A DNA stretch of 64,000 bases, taken from assembly GCF_029227915.1 (NCBI RefSeq), contig NC_079876.1, forward strand, positions 39,601,828 through 39,665,827. The letters are read 5' to 3'. The stretch comes from Hydractinia symbiolongicarpus. Taxonomy: Eukaryota > Cnidaria > Hydrozoa > Anthoathecata > Hydractiniidae. Shown here in pieces: positions 12,371-24,560 of this stretch (positions are counted from its first letter, which is position 1; every line of letters starts with the position of its first letter). The translations under genes and the position numbers were made by a program. The notes beneath the pieces were generated by a model that saw only the letters and a program-made list of their open reading frames with translations, made no database searches and was not told the DNA's origin.

Positions 12371-13330
12371 ACCACTAAAACGCATGAGACTTGTAAATTT
12401 CAAAAATGTTTTCATTTTTGATGAGACGCTGAATAAAAGAAGTTCAATCGCCGGCAAACGAAAACCTGCGATTTCCCGTAAATCCCGGACTCGGCCCGTA
12501 TAGTCAAAAGTATACAAAGAAAGTACCCAGGGAGTAAACTCATTTCCCGAACGATTTTTTAAATTAATTTTTACCACTAAAACGCATGAGACTTGTAGTT
12601 TTCAGAATTGTTTTCATTTTTGATGAGACGCCTAATGAAAGTGGTTTAATCGCCGGCAAACGAAAACACGCGATTTCCCGTAAATCCGGGGCTTGGCCCG
12701 TATAGTCGAATGTATACAAAGAAAGTACCCAGGAAGTAAGCTCATTTCCCGAACGATTTTATAAATTTTTTTTACACCACTAAAACGCATGAGACTTGTA
12801 GTTTTCAAAAATATTTTCATTTTTGATGAGACGCTTAATGAAAGAGGTTTAATCGCCGGCAAACGAAAACCCGCGATTTCCCGTAAATCCCAGGCTTGGC
12901 CCGTATAGTCGAATGTATACAAAGAAAGTACCCTGTGAGTAAACTCATTTCCAGAACGATTTTTTAAATTGTTTTTTCACCACTAAAACGCATAAGACTT
13001 GTAGTTTTTAAAAATGTTCTCATTTTTGATGAGACGCTGAATAAAAGAAGTTTAATCGCCGGCAAACGAAAACCCGCGACTTTCCGTAAATCCCGGACTC
13101 GGCCCGTATAGTCAAAAGTATACAAAGAAAGTACCCAGGGAGTAAACTCATTTCCCGAACGATTTTTTAAATTATTTTTTCACCACTAAAACGCATGAGA
13201 CTTGTAAATTTCAAAAATGTTTTCATTTTTGATGAGACGCTGAATAAAAGAAGTTCAATCGCCGGCAAACGAAAACCTGCGATTTCCCGTAAATCCCGGA
13301 CTCGGCCCGTATAGTCAAAAGTATACAAAG
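12371..13330. repeat. Extra 811-bp repeat of the end of block B
   Basis: Subtypes from the end of block B reappear about 811 bp further on: the TCAGAATTG and CGCCTAATG monomer (11,800 and 12,611), the AATATTTTC and CGCTTAATG monomer, and the GCATAAGAC monomer. K monomers with CTTGTAAATTTC and GTTCAATCGCC stand at each end (near 12,392 and 13,203). The copies differ by scattered substitutions (for example CTAACACG and CTAAAACG), so this step is older than the 4459-bp duplication. Confidence 0.78.
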
Positions 13331-16300
13331 AAAGTACCCGGGGTGTAAACTCATTTCCCGAACGATTTTTATAATTATTATTTCACCACTAAACCCCATG
13401 AGACTTGTAGTGTTTAAAAATGTTTTCATTTTTGATGAGACGCTGAATAAAAGAAATTTAATTGCCGGCAAAGGAACACCCGCCACTTCCCGTAAATCCC
13501 GGACTCGGCCCGTATAGTCAAAAGTATACAAAGAAAGTACCCAGGGAGTAAACTCATTTCCCGAACGATTTTTTAAATTAATTTTTACCACTTAAACGCA
13601 TGAGACTTGTAGTTTTCAGAAATGTTTTCATTTTTGATGAGACGCTTAATAAAAGAAGTTTAATCGCCGGCAAACGAAAACCCGCGATTTCCCGTAAATC
13701 CCGGGCTTGGCCCGTATAGTCAAAAGTATACAAAGATAGTACCCAGGGAGTAAACTCATTTCCCGAACGATTTTTTAATTTATTTTTTCACCACTAAAAC
13801 GCATGAGACTTGTAGTTTACAAAAATGTTTTCATTTTTGATGAGACGCTGAATAAAAGAAGTTTAATCGCAGGCAAACGAAAACCCGCGACTTTCCGTAA
13901 ATCCCGCACTCGGCCCGTATAGTCAAAATTATACAAAGAAAGTACCCAGGGAGTAAACTCATTTCCCGAACGATTTTTTAAATTATTTTTTCACCACTAA
14001 AACGCATGAGACTTGTAATTTTCAAAAATGTTTTCATTTTTGATCAGACGCTGAATAAAAGAAGTTTAATCGCCGGCAAACGAAAACCTGCGATTTCCCG
14101 TAAATCCCGGACTCGGCCCGTATAGTCAAAAGTATACAAAGAAAGTACCCGGGGTGTAAACTCATTTCCCGAACGATTTTTTAAATTATTATTTCACCAC
14201 TAAACCCCATGAGACTTGTAGTTTTTAAAAATGTTTTCATTTTTGATGAGACGCTGAATAAAAGAAATTTAATTGCCGGCAAAGGAACACCCGCGACTTT
14301 CCGTAAATCCCGGACTCGGCCCGTATAGTCAAAAGTATACAAAGAAAGTACCCAGGGAGTAAACTCATTTCCCGAACGATTTTTTAAATTAATTTTTACC
14401 ACTAAAACGCATGAGACTTGTAGTTTTCAGAAATGTTTTCATTTTTGATGAGACGCTTAATGAAAGAAGTTTAATCGCCGGCAAACGAAAACCCGCGAAT
14501 TCCCGTAAATCCCGGGCTTGGCCCGTATAGTCAAAAGTATACAAAGATAGTACCCAGGGAGTAAACTCATTTCCCGAACGATTTTTTAATTTATTTTTTC
14601 ACCACTAAAACGCATGAGACTTGTAGTTTTTAAAACTTTTTTCATTTTTGATGAGACGCTGAATAAAAGAAGTTTAATCGCCGGCAAACGAAAACCCGCG
14701 ATTTCCCGTAAATCCCGGACTCGGCCCGTATAGTCAAAAGCATACAAAGAAAGTACCCAGGGAGTAAACTCATTTCCCGAACGATTTTTTAATTTATTTT
14801 TTCACCACTAAAACGCATGAGACTTGTAGTTTTCATAAATGTTTTCATTTTTGATGAGACGCTGAATAAAAGAAGTTTAATCGCCGGCAAACGAAAAACC
14901 GCGATTTCCCGTAAATCCCGGGCTTGGCCCATATATTCAAAAGTATACAAAGAAAGTACCCAGGGAGTAAACTCATTTCCCGAACGATTTTTTAAATTTT
15001 TTTTTCACTACTAAAACGCATGAGATTTGTAGTTTTCAAAAATGTTTTCATTTTTGATGAGACGCTGAATAAAAGAAGTTTAATCGCCGGCAAACGAAAA
15101 CCTGCGATTTCCCGTAAATCCCAGACTCGGCCCGTATAGTCAAAAGTATACAAAGAAAGTACCCAGGGAGTAAACTCATTTCCCAAACGATTTTTTAAAT
15201 TATTATTTCACCACTAAAACGCATGAGACTTGTAGTTTACAAAAATGTTTTCATTTTTGATGAGACGCTGAATAAAAGAAGTTTAATCGCCGGCAAACGA
15301 AAACCTGCGATTTCCCGTAAATCCCGGACTCGGCCCGTATAGTCAAAAGTATACAAAGAAAGTACCCGGGGTGTAAACTCATTTCCCGAACGATTTTTTA
15401 AAATAATTTTTACCACTAAAACGCATGAGACTTGTAGTTTTCAGAAATGTTTTCATTTTTGATGAGACGCTTAATGAAAGAAGTTTAATCGCCGGCAAAC
15501 GAAAACCCGCGATTTCCCGTAAATCCCGGGCTTGGCCCGTATAGTCAAAAGTATACAAAGATAGTACCCAGGGAGTAAACTCATTTCCCGAACGATTTTT
15601 TAATTTATTTTTTCACCACTAAAACGCATGAGACTTGTAGTTTTTAAAACTTTTTTCATTTTTGATGAGACGCTGAATAAAAGAAGTTTAACCGCCGGCA
15701 AACGAAAACCCGCGATTTCCCGTAAATCCCGGACTCGGCCCGTATAGTCAAAAGCATACAAAGAAAGTACCCAGGGAGTAAACTCATTTCCCGAACGATT
15801 TTTTAATTTATTTTTTCACCACTAAAACGCATGAGACTTGTAGTTTTCAAAAATGTTTTCATTTTTGATGAGACGCTGAATAAAAGAAGTTTAATCGCCG
15901 GCAAACGAAAAACCGCGATTTCCCGTAAATCCCGGGCTTGGCCCATATATTCAAAAGTATACAAAGAAAGTACCCAGGGAGTAAACTCATTTCCCGAACG
16001 ATTTTTTAAATTTTTTTTTCACTACTAAAACGCATGAGATTTGTAGTTTTCAAAAATGTTTTCATTTTTGATGAGACGCTGAATAAAAGAAGTTTAATCG
16101 CCGGCAAACGAAAACCTGCGATTTCCCGTAAATCCCAGACTCGGCCCGTATAGTCAAAAGTATACAAAGAAAGTACCCAGGGAGTAAACTCATTTCCCAA
16201 ACGATTTTTTAAATTATTATTTCACCACTAAAGCCCATTAGACTTGTAGTTTTTAAAAATGTTTTTATTTTTGATGAGACGCTGAATAAAAGAAGTTTAA

Positions 16301-16575
16301 TCGCCGGCAAACGAAAACCCGCGATTTCCCGTAAATCCCGGACTCGGCCCGTATAGTCAAAAGTATACAAGGAAAGTACCCTGTGAGTAAACTCATTTCC
16401 AAAACGATTTTTAAATTATCTTTTCACCACTAAAACGCTTGAGACTTGTAGTTTTCAAAAATGTTTTTATTTTTGATGAGACGCCCAAATAAAAAAAGTT
16501 TAATCGCCTGAAAACGAAAACCCGCCATTTCCCGTAAACCCCGGACTCGGCCCGCATAGTCAAAAGTATACAAAA
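13331..16575. repeat. Block C, copy 1 of a 3245-bp 16-monomer duplication
   Basis: This is a direct repeat at a 3245-bp offset. It opens in the middle of a monomer within AAAGTACCC, continuing into GGGGTGTAAACTC. Shared rare markers include GATTTTTATAATT, AAACCCCATGAG with TAGTGTTT, GCAGGCAAACG, TTGATCAGACG and CGCGAATTCCCG. A private substitution at 14,836 (T where the other copy has A at 18,081) separates the copies. Few other differences were seen. Confidence 0.9.
14392..16227. repeat. 1014-bp internal repeat within C copy 1
   Basis: About 820 bp (four monomers) starting at 14,392 recurs at 15,406, an offset of 1014 bp or five monomers. Markers are TCAGAAATG with GATAGTACCC, TAAAACTTTTTTC with AAGCATACAAAG, the CATATATTC monomer and the CACTACTAAAACG monomer. 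The last two subtypes are also present in block B, so they are shared across blocks. The match ends near 15,213 and 16,227, where the following monomers are K and P type. Confidence 0.85.
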
Positions 16576-19500
16576 AAAGTACCCGGGGTGTAAACTCATT
16601 TCCCGAACGATTTTTATAATTATTATTTCACCACTAAACCCCATGAGACTTGTAGTGTTTAAAAATGTTTTCATTTTTGATGAGACGCTGAATAAAAGAA
16701 ATTTAATTGCCGGCAAAGGAACACCCGCCACTTCCCGTAAATCCCGGACTCGGCCCGTATAGTCAAAAGTATACAAAGAAAGTACCCAGGGAGTAAACTC
16801 ATTTCCCGAACGATTTTTTAAATTAATTTTTACCACTTAAACGCATGAGACTTGTAGTTTTCAGAAATGTTTTCATTTTTGATGAGACGCTTAATAAAAG
16901 AAGTTTAATCGCCGGCAAACGAAAACCCGCGATTTCCCGTAAATCCCGGGCTTGGCCCGTATAGTCAAAAGTATACAAAGATAGTACCCAGGGAGTAAAC
17001 TCATTTCCCGAACGATTTTTTAATTTATTTTTTCACCACTAAAACGCATGAGACTTGTAGTTTACAAAAATGTTTTCATTTTTGATGAGACGCTGAATAA
17101 AAGAAGTTTAATCGCAGGCAAACGAAAACCCGCGACTTTCCGTAAATCCCGCACTCGGCCCGTATAGTCAAAATTATACAAAGAAAGTACCCAGGGAGTA
17201 AACTCATTTCCCGAACGATTTTTTAAATTATTTTTTCACCACTAAAACGCATGAGACTTGTAATTTTCAAAAATGTTTTCATTTTTGATCAGACGCTGAA
17301 TAAAAGAAGTTTAATCGCCGGCAAACGAAAACCTGCGATTTCCCGTAAATCCCGGACTCGGCCCGTATAGTCAAAAGTATACAAAGAAAGTACCCGGGGT
17401 GTAAACTCATTTCCCGAACGATTTTTTAAATTATTATTTCACCACTAAACCCCATGAGACTTGTAGTTTTTAAAAATGTTTTCATTTTTGATGAGACGCT
17501 GAATAAAAGAAATTTAATTGCCGGCAAAGGAACACCCGCGACTTTCCGTAAATCCCGGACTCGGCCCGTATAGTCAAAAGTATACAAAGAAAGTACCCAG
17601 GGAGTAAACTCATTTCCCGAACGATTTTTTAAATTAATTTTTACCACTAAAACGCATGAGACTTGTAGTTTTCAGAAATGTTTTCATTTTTGATGAGACG
17701 CTTAATGAAAGAAGTTTAATCGCCGGCAAACGAAAACCCGCGAATTCCCGTAAATCCCGGGCTTGGCCCGTATAGTCAAAAGTATACAAAGATAGTACCC
17801 AGGGAGTAAACTCATTTCCCGAACGATTTTTTAATTTATTTTTTCACCACTAAAACGCATGAGACTTGTAGTTTTTAAAACTTTTTTCATTTTTGATGAG
17901 ACGCTGAATAAAAGAAGTTTAATCGCCGGCAAACGAAAACCCGCGATTTCCCGTAAATCCCGGACTCGGCCCGTATAGTCAAAAGCATACAAAGAAAGTA
18001 CCCAGGGAGTAAACTCATTTCCCGAACGATTTTTTAATTTATTTTTTCACCACTAAAACGCATGAGACTTGTAGTTTTCAAAAATGTTTTCATTTTTGAT
18101 GAGACGCTGAATAAAAGAAGTTTAATCGCCGGCAAACGAAAAACCGCGATTTCCCGTAAATCCCGGGCTTGGCCCATATATTCAAAAGTATACAAAGAAA
18201 GTACCCAGGGAGTAAACTCATTTCCCGAACGATTTTTTAAATTTTTTTTTCACTACTAAAACGCATGAGATTTGTAGTTTTCAAAAATGTTTTCATTTTT
18301 GATGAGACGCTGAATAAAAGAAGTTTAATCGCCGGCAAACGAAAACCTGCGATTTCCCGTAAATCCCAGACTCGGCCCGTATAGTCAAAAGTATACAAAG
18401 AAAGTACCCAGGGAGTAAACTCATTTCCCAAACGATTTTTTAAATTATTATTTCACCACTAAAACGCATGAGACTTGTAGTTTACAAAAATGTTTTCATT
18501 TTTGATGAGACGCTGAATAAAAGAAGTTTAATCGCCGGCAAACGAAAACCTGCGATTTCCCGTAAATCCCGGACTCGGCCCGTATAGTCAAAAGTATACA
18601 AAGAAAGTACCCGGGGTGTAAACTCATTTCCCGAACGATTTTTTAAAATAATTTTTACCACTAAAACGCATGAGACTTGTAGTTTTCAGAAATGTTTTCA
18701 TTTTTGATGAGACGCTTAATGAAAGAAGTTTAATCGCCGGCAAACGAAAACCCGCGATTTCCCGTAAATCCCGGGCTTGGCCCGTATAGTCAAAAGTATA
18801 CAAAGATAGTACCCAGGGAGTAAACTCATTTCCCGAACGATTTTTTAATTTATTTTTTCACCACTAAAACGCATGAGACTTGTAGTTTTTAAAACTTTTT
18901 TCATTTTTGATGAGACGCTGAATAAAAGAAGTTTAACCGCCGGCAAACGAAAACCCGCGATTTCCCGTAAATCCCGGACTCGGCCCGTATAGTCAAAAGC
19001 ATACAAAGAAAGTACCCAGGGAGTAAACTCATTTCCCGAACGATTTTTTAATTTATTTTTTCACCACTAAAACGCATGAGACTTGTAGTTTTCAAAAATG
19101 TTTTCATTTTTGATGAGACGCTGAATAAAAGAAGTTTAATCGCCGGCAAACGAAAAACCGCGATTTCCCGTAAATCCCGGGCTTGGCCCATATATTCAAA
19201 AGTATACAAAGAAAGTACCCAGGGAGTAAACTCATTTCCCGAACGATTTTTTAAATTTTTTTTTCACTACTAAAACGCATGAGATTTGTAGTTTTCAAAA
19301 ATGTTTTCATTTTTGATGAGACGCTGAATAAAAGAAGTTTAATCGCCGGCAAACGAAAACCTGCGATTTCCCGTAAATCCCAGACTCGGCCCGTATAGTC
19401 AAAAGTATACAAAGAAAGTACCCAGGGAGTAAACTCATTTCCCAAACGATTTTTTAAATTATTATTTCACCACTAAAGCCCATTAGACTTGTAGTTTTTA

Positions 19501-19820
19501 AAAATGTTTTTATTTTTGATGAGACGCTGAATAAAAGAAGTTTAATCGCCGGCAAACGAAAACCCGCGATTTCCCGTAAATCCCGGACTCGGCCCGTATA
19601 GTCAAAAGTATACAAGGAAAGTACCCTGTGAGTAAACTCATTTCCAAAACGATTTTTAAATTATCTTTTCACCACTAAAACGCTTGAGACTTGTAGTTTT
19701 CAAAAATGTTTTTATTTTTGATGAGACGCCCAAATAAAAAAAGTTTAATCGCCTGAAAACGAAAACCCGCCATTTCCCGTAAACCCCGGACTCGGCCCGC
19801 ATAGTCAAAAGTATACAAAA
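16576..19820. repeat. Block C, copy 2 of the 3245-bp duplication
   Basis: The copy begins inside a hybrid monomer. The sequence to the left (ATACAAAAAAAGTACCC) belongs to the CGCCCAAAT subtype that ends the unit, and the sequence to the right (GGGGTGTAAACTC) belongs to its opening subtype. At the far end, near 19,820-19,829, the same left half continues instead into AGGGAGTAAACTC. The exchange therefore lies within the 9-10 bases around AAAGTACCC. Confidence 0.9.
17637..19472. repeat. 1014-bp internal repeat within C copy 2
   Basis: This is the counterpart of the nested 1014-bp repeat, displaced by 3245 bp. The nested repeat was therefore already present when the 3245-bp unit duplicated. The subtype order and markers are the same as in the first copy. 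Confidence 0.85.
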
Positions 19821-22800
19821 AAAGTACCCAGGGAGTAAACTCATTTCCTGAACGATTTTTTAAATTATTTTTTCACCACTAAAACGCATGAGACTTGTAG
19901 TTTTTAAAAATGTTTTCATTTTCGATGAGACGCTGAATAAAAGAAGTTTAATCGCCGGCAAACGAAAACCTGCGATTTCCCGTAAATCCCGGACTCGGCC
20001 CGTATAGTCGAGTGTATACAAAGAAAGTACCCAGGAAGTAAGCTCATTTCCCGAACGATTTTTTAAAATTTTTTTTCACCACTAAAACGCATGAGACTTG
20101 TAGTTTTCAAAAATGTTTTCATTTTTGATGAGACGCTTAATGAAAGAGGTTTAATCGCCGGCAAACGAAAACCCGCGATTTCCCGTAAATCCCGGGCTTG
20201 GCCCGTATAGTCAAATGTATACAAAGAAAGTACCCTCTGAGTAAACTCATATCCAGAACGATTTTTTAAATTATTATTTCACCACTAAAGCCCATGAGAC
20301 TTGTAGTTTTTAAAAATGTTTTCATTTTTGATGAGACGCTGAATAAAAGGAGTTTAATCGCCGGCAAACGAAAACCCGCGATTTCCCGTAAATCCCGGAC
20401 TCGGCCCGTATAGTCAAAAGTATACAAGGAAAGTACCCTGTGAGTAAACTCATTTCCAAAACGATTTTTTAAATTATCTTTTCACCACTAAAACGCTTGA
20501 GACTTGTAGTTTCCAAAAATGTTTTCATTTTTGATGAGACACTAAATAAAAGAAGTTTAATCGCCGGAAAACAAAACCGGTCATTTCCCGTAAACCCCGC
20601 ACTCGGCCGGCATAGTCAAAAGTATACAAAGAAAGTACCCAGGGAGTAAACTCATTTCCCGAACGATTTTTTAAATTATTTTTTCACCATTAAAACGCAT
20701 GAAACTTGTAGTTTTGAAAAATGTTCTCATTTTTGATGAGACGCTGAATAAAAGAAGTTTAATCGCCGGAAAACGAACACCTGCGATTTCCCGTAAATCC
20801 CGGACTCGGCCCGTATAGTCAAAAGTATACAAAGAAAGTACCCAGGGTGTAAACTCATTTCCCGAACGATTTTTTAAATTATTATTTCACCACTAAAGCC
20901 CATGAGACTTGTAGTATTAAAAAATATTTTCATTTTTGATGAGACGCTGAATAAAAGAAGTTTAATCGCCGGCAAACGGAAACCCGCGACTTCCCGTAAA
21001 TTCCGGACTCGGCCCGTATAGTCAAAAGTATACAAAGAAAGTACCCAGGGAGTAAACTCATTTCCCGAACGATTTTTTAAATTATTATTTCACCACTAAA
21101 GCCCATGAGACTTGTAGTTTTTAAAAATGTTTTCATTTTTGATGAGACGCTGAATAAAAGAAGTTTAATTGCCGGCAAACGAAAACCCGCGACTTCCCGT
21201 AAATCCCGGACTCGGCCGTATAGTCAAAAGTATATAAAGAAAGTACCCAGGAAGTAAGCTCATTTCCCGAACGATTTTATAAATTTTTTTTGCACCACTA
21301 AAACGCATGAGACTTGTAGTTTTCAAAAATATTTTCATTTTTGATGAGACGCTTAATGAAAGAGGTTTAATCGCCGGCAAACGAAAACCCGCGATTTCCC
21401 GTAAATCCCAGGCTTGGCCCGTATAGTCGAATGTATACAAAGAAAGTACCCTGTGAGTAAACTCATTTGCAGAACGATTTTTTAAATTATTTTTTCACCA
21501 CTAAAACGCATAAGACTTGTAGTTTTTAAAAATGTTTTCATTTTTGATGAGACGCTGAATAAAAGAAGTTTAATCGCCGGCAAACGAAAACCCGCGACTT
21601 TCCGTAAATCCCGGACTCGGCCCGTATAGTCAAAAGTATACAAAGAAAGTACCCAGTTAGTAAACTCATTTCCCGAACGATTTTTTAAATTATTCTTTCA
21701 CCACTAAAACGCATGAGACTTGTAATTTTCAAAAATGTTTTCATTTTTGATGAGACGCTGAATAAAAGAAGTTCAATCGCCGGCAAACGAAAACCTGCGA
21801 TTTCCCGTAAATCCCGGACTCGGCCCGTATAGTCAAAAGTATACAAAGAAAGTACCCGGGGTGTAAACTCATTTCCCGAACGATTTTTTAAATTATTATT
21901 TCACCACTAAACCCCATGAGACTTGTAGTGTTTAAAAATGTTTTCATTTTTGATGAGACTCTGAATAAAAGAAATTTAATTGCTGGCAAAGGAACACCCG
22001 CGACTTCCCGTAAATCCCGGACTCGGCCCGTATAGTCAAAAGTATACAAAGAAAGTACCCAGGGAGTAAACTCATTTCCCGAACGATTTTTTAAATTAAT
22101 TTTTACCACTTAAACGCATGAGACTTGTAGTTTTCAGAAATGTTTTCATTTTTGATGAGACGCTTAATGAAAGAAGTTTAATCGCCGGCAAACGAAAACC
22201 CGCGATTTCCCGTAAATCCCGGGCTTGGCCCGTATAGTCAAAAGTATACAAAGATAGTACCCAGGGAGTAAACTCATTTCCCGAACGATTTTTTAATTTA
22301 TTTTTTCACCACTAAAACGCATGAGACTTACAAAAATGTTTTCATTTTTGATGAGACGCTGAATAAAAGAAGTTTAATCGCAGGCAAACGAAAACCCGCG
22401 ACTTTCCGTAAATCCCGGACTCGGCCCGTATAGTCAAAAGTATACAAAGAAAGTACCCAGGGAGTAAACTCATTTCCCGAACGATTTTTTAAATTATTTT
22501 TTCACCACTAAAACGCATGAGACTTGTAATTTTCAAAAATGTTTTCATTTTTGATGAGACGCTGAATAAAAGAAGTTTAATCGCCGGCAAAGGAAAACCT
22601 GCGATTTCCCGTAAATCCCGGACTCGGCCCGTATAGTCAAAAGTATACAAAGAAAGTACCCGGGGTGTAAATTCATTTCCCGAACGATTTTTTAAATTAT
22701 TATTTCACCACTAAACCCCATGAGACTTGTAGTTTTTAAAAATGTTTTCATTTTTGATGAGACGCTGAATAAAAGAAATTAAATTGCCGGCAAAGGAACA

Positions 22801-24560
22801 CCCGCGACTTTCCGTAAATCCCGGACTCGGCCCGTATAGTCAAAAGTATACAAAGAAAGTACCCAGGGAGTAAACTCATTTCCCGAACGATTTTTTAAAT
22901 TAATTTTTACCACTAAAACGCATGAGACTTGTAGTTTTCAGAAATGTTTTCATTTTTGATGAGACGCTTAATGAAAGAAGTTTAATCGCCGACAAACGAA
23001 AACCCGCGATTTCCCGTAAATCCCGGGCTTGGCCCGTATAGTCAAAAGTATACAAAGATAGTACCCAGGGAGTAAACTCATTTCCCGAACGATTTTTTAA
23101 TTTATTTTTTCACCACTAAAACGCATGAGACTTGTAGTTTTTAAAACTTTTTCATTTCTGATGAGACGCTGAATAAAAGAAGTTTAATCGCCGGCAAACG
23201 AAAACCCGCGATTTCCCGTAAATCCCGGACTCGGCCCGTATAGTCAAAAGCATACAAAAAAAGTACCCAGGGAGTAAACTCATTTCCCGAACGATTTTTT
23301 AATTTATTTTTTCACCACTAAAACGCATGAGACTTGTAGTTTTTAAAAATGTTTTCATTTTTGATGAGACGCTGAATAAAAGAAATTTAATTGCCGGCAA
23401 AGGAAAACCCGCGACTTTCCGTAAATCCCGGACTCGGCCCGTATAGTCAAAAGTATACAAAGAAAGTACCCGGGGTGTAAACTCATTTCCCGAACGATTT
23501 TTTAAATTATTATTTCACCACTAAACCCCATGAGACTTGTAGTTTTTAAAAATGTTTTCATTTTTGATGAGACGCTGAATAAATAAAATTTAATTGCCGG
23601 CAAAGAAAAACCCGCGACTTCCCGTAAATCCCGGACTCGGCCCGTATAGTTAAAAGTATACAAAGAAAGTACCCAGGGAGTAAACTCATTTCCCAAACGA
23701 TTTTTTAAATTAATTTTTACCACTAAAACGCATGAGACTTGTAGTTTTCAGAAATGTTTTCATTTTTGATGAGACGCTTAATGAAAGAAGTTTAATCGCC
23801 GGCAAACGAAAACCCGCGATTTCCCGTAAATCCCGGGCTTGGCCCGTATAGTCAAATGTATACAAAGATAGTACCCAGGGAGTAAACTCACTTCCCGAAC
23901 GATTTTTTAATTTATTTTTTCACCACTAAAACGCATGAGACTTGTAGTTTTTAAAAATTTTTCATTTTTGATGAGACGCTGAATAAAAGAAGTTTAATCG
24001 CCGGCAAACGATAACCCGCGATTTCCCGTAAATCCCGGACTCGGCCCGTATAGTCAAAAGTATACAAAGAAAGTACCCAGGGAGTAAACTCATTTCCCGA
24101 ACGATTCTTTAAATTATTTTTTCACCACTAAAACGCATGAGACTTGTAGTTTTCAAAAATGTTTTCATTTTTGATGAGAGGCTGAATAAAAGAAGTTTAA
24201 TCGCCGGCAAACGAAAACCTGCGATTTCCCGTAAATCCCGGACTCGGCCCGTATAGTCAAAAGTATACAAAGAAAGTACCCAGGGTGTAAACTCATTTCC
24301 TGAACGATTTTTTAAATTATTATTTCACCACTAAAGCCCATGAGACTTGTAGTATTTAAAAATATTTTCATTTTTGATGAGACGCTGAACAAAAGAAGTT
24401 TAATCGCCGGCAAACGAAAACCCGCGACTTCCCGTAAATCCCGGACTCGGCCCGTATAGTCAAAAGTATACAAAGAAAGTACCCAGGGAGTAAACTCATT
24501 TCCCGAACGATTTTTTAAATTATTTTTTTACCACTAAAACGCATGAGACTTGTAATTTTC
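19821..24560. repeat. Block D, diverged stretch co-linear with A, B and C
   Basis: Subtypes appear here in the same order as in blocks A to C but mostly without the large duplications. 19,850-20,700 resembles a block A unit, 20,700-21,700 resembles the later part of block B, and 21,700-23,320 follows block C monomer by monomer. The offset to C copy 1 is 8518 bp before, and 8511 bp after, a private 7-bp deletion near 22,328. Copies are interspersed with private substitutions, so divergence is higher than within B, C or E. Confidence 0.75.

Noticed and set aside
16411-16836. Longest open frame (141 codons, minus strand), spanning two monomers
   Set aside because: It arises only because a single-base loss in the T-tract near 16,411-16,420 and the hybrid monomer at the duplication junction place two monomer frames in line. 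The corresponding stretch at 19,656 is only 62 codons long. It has no independent sign of coding.
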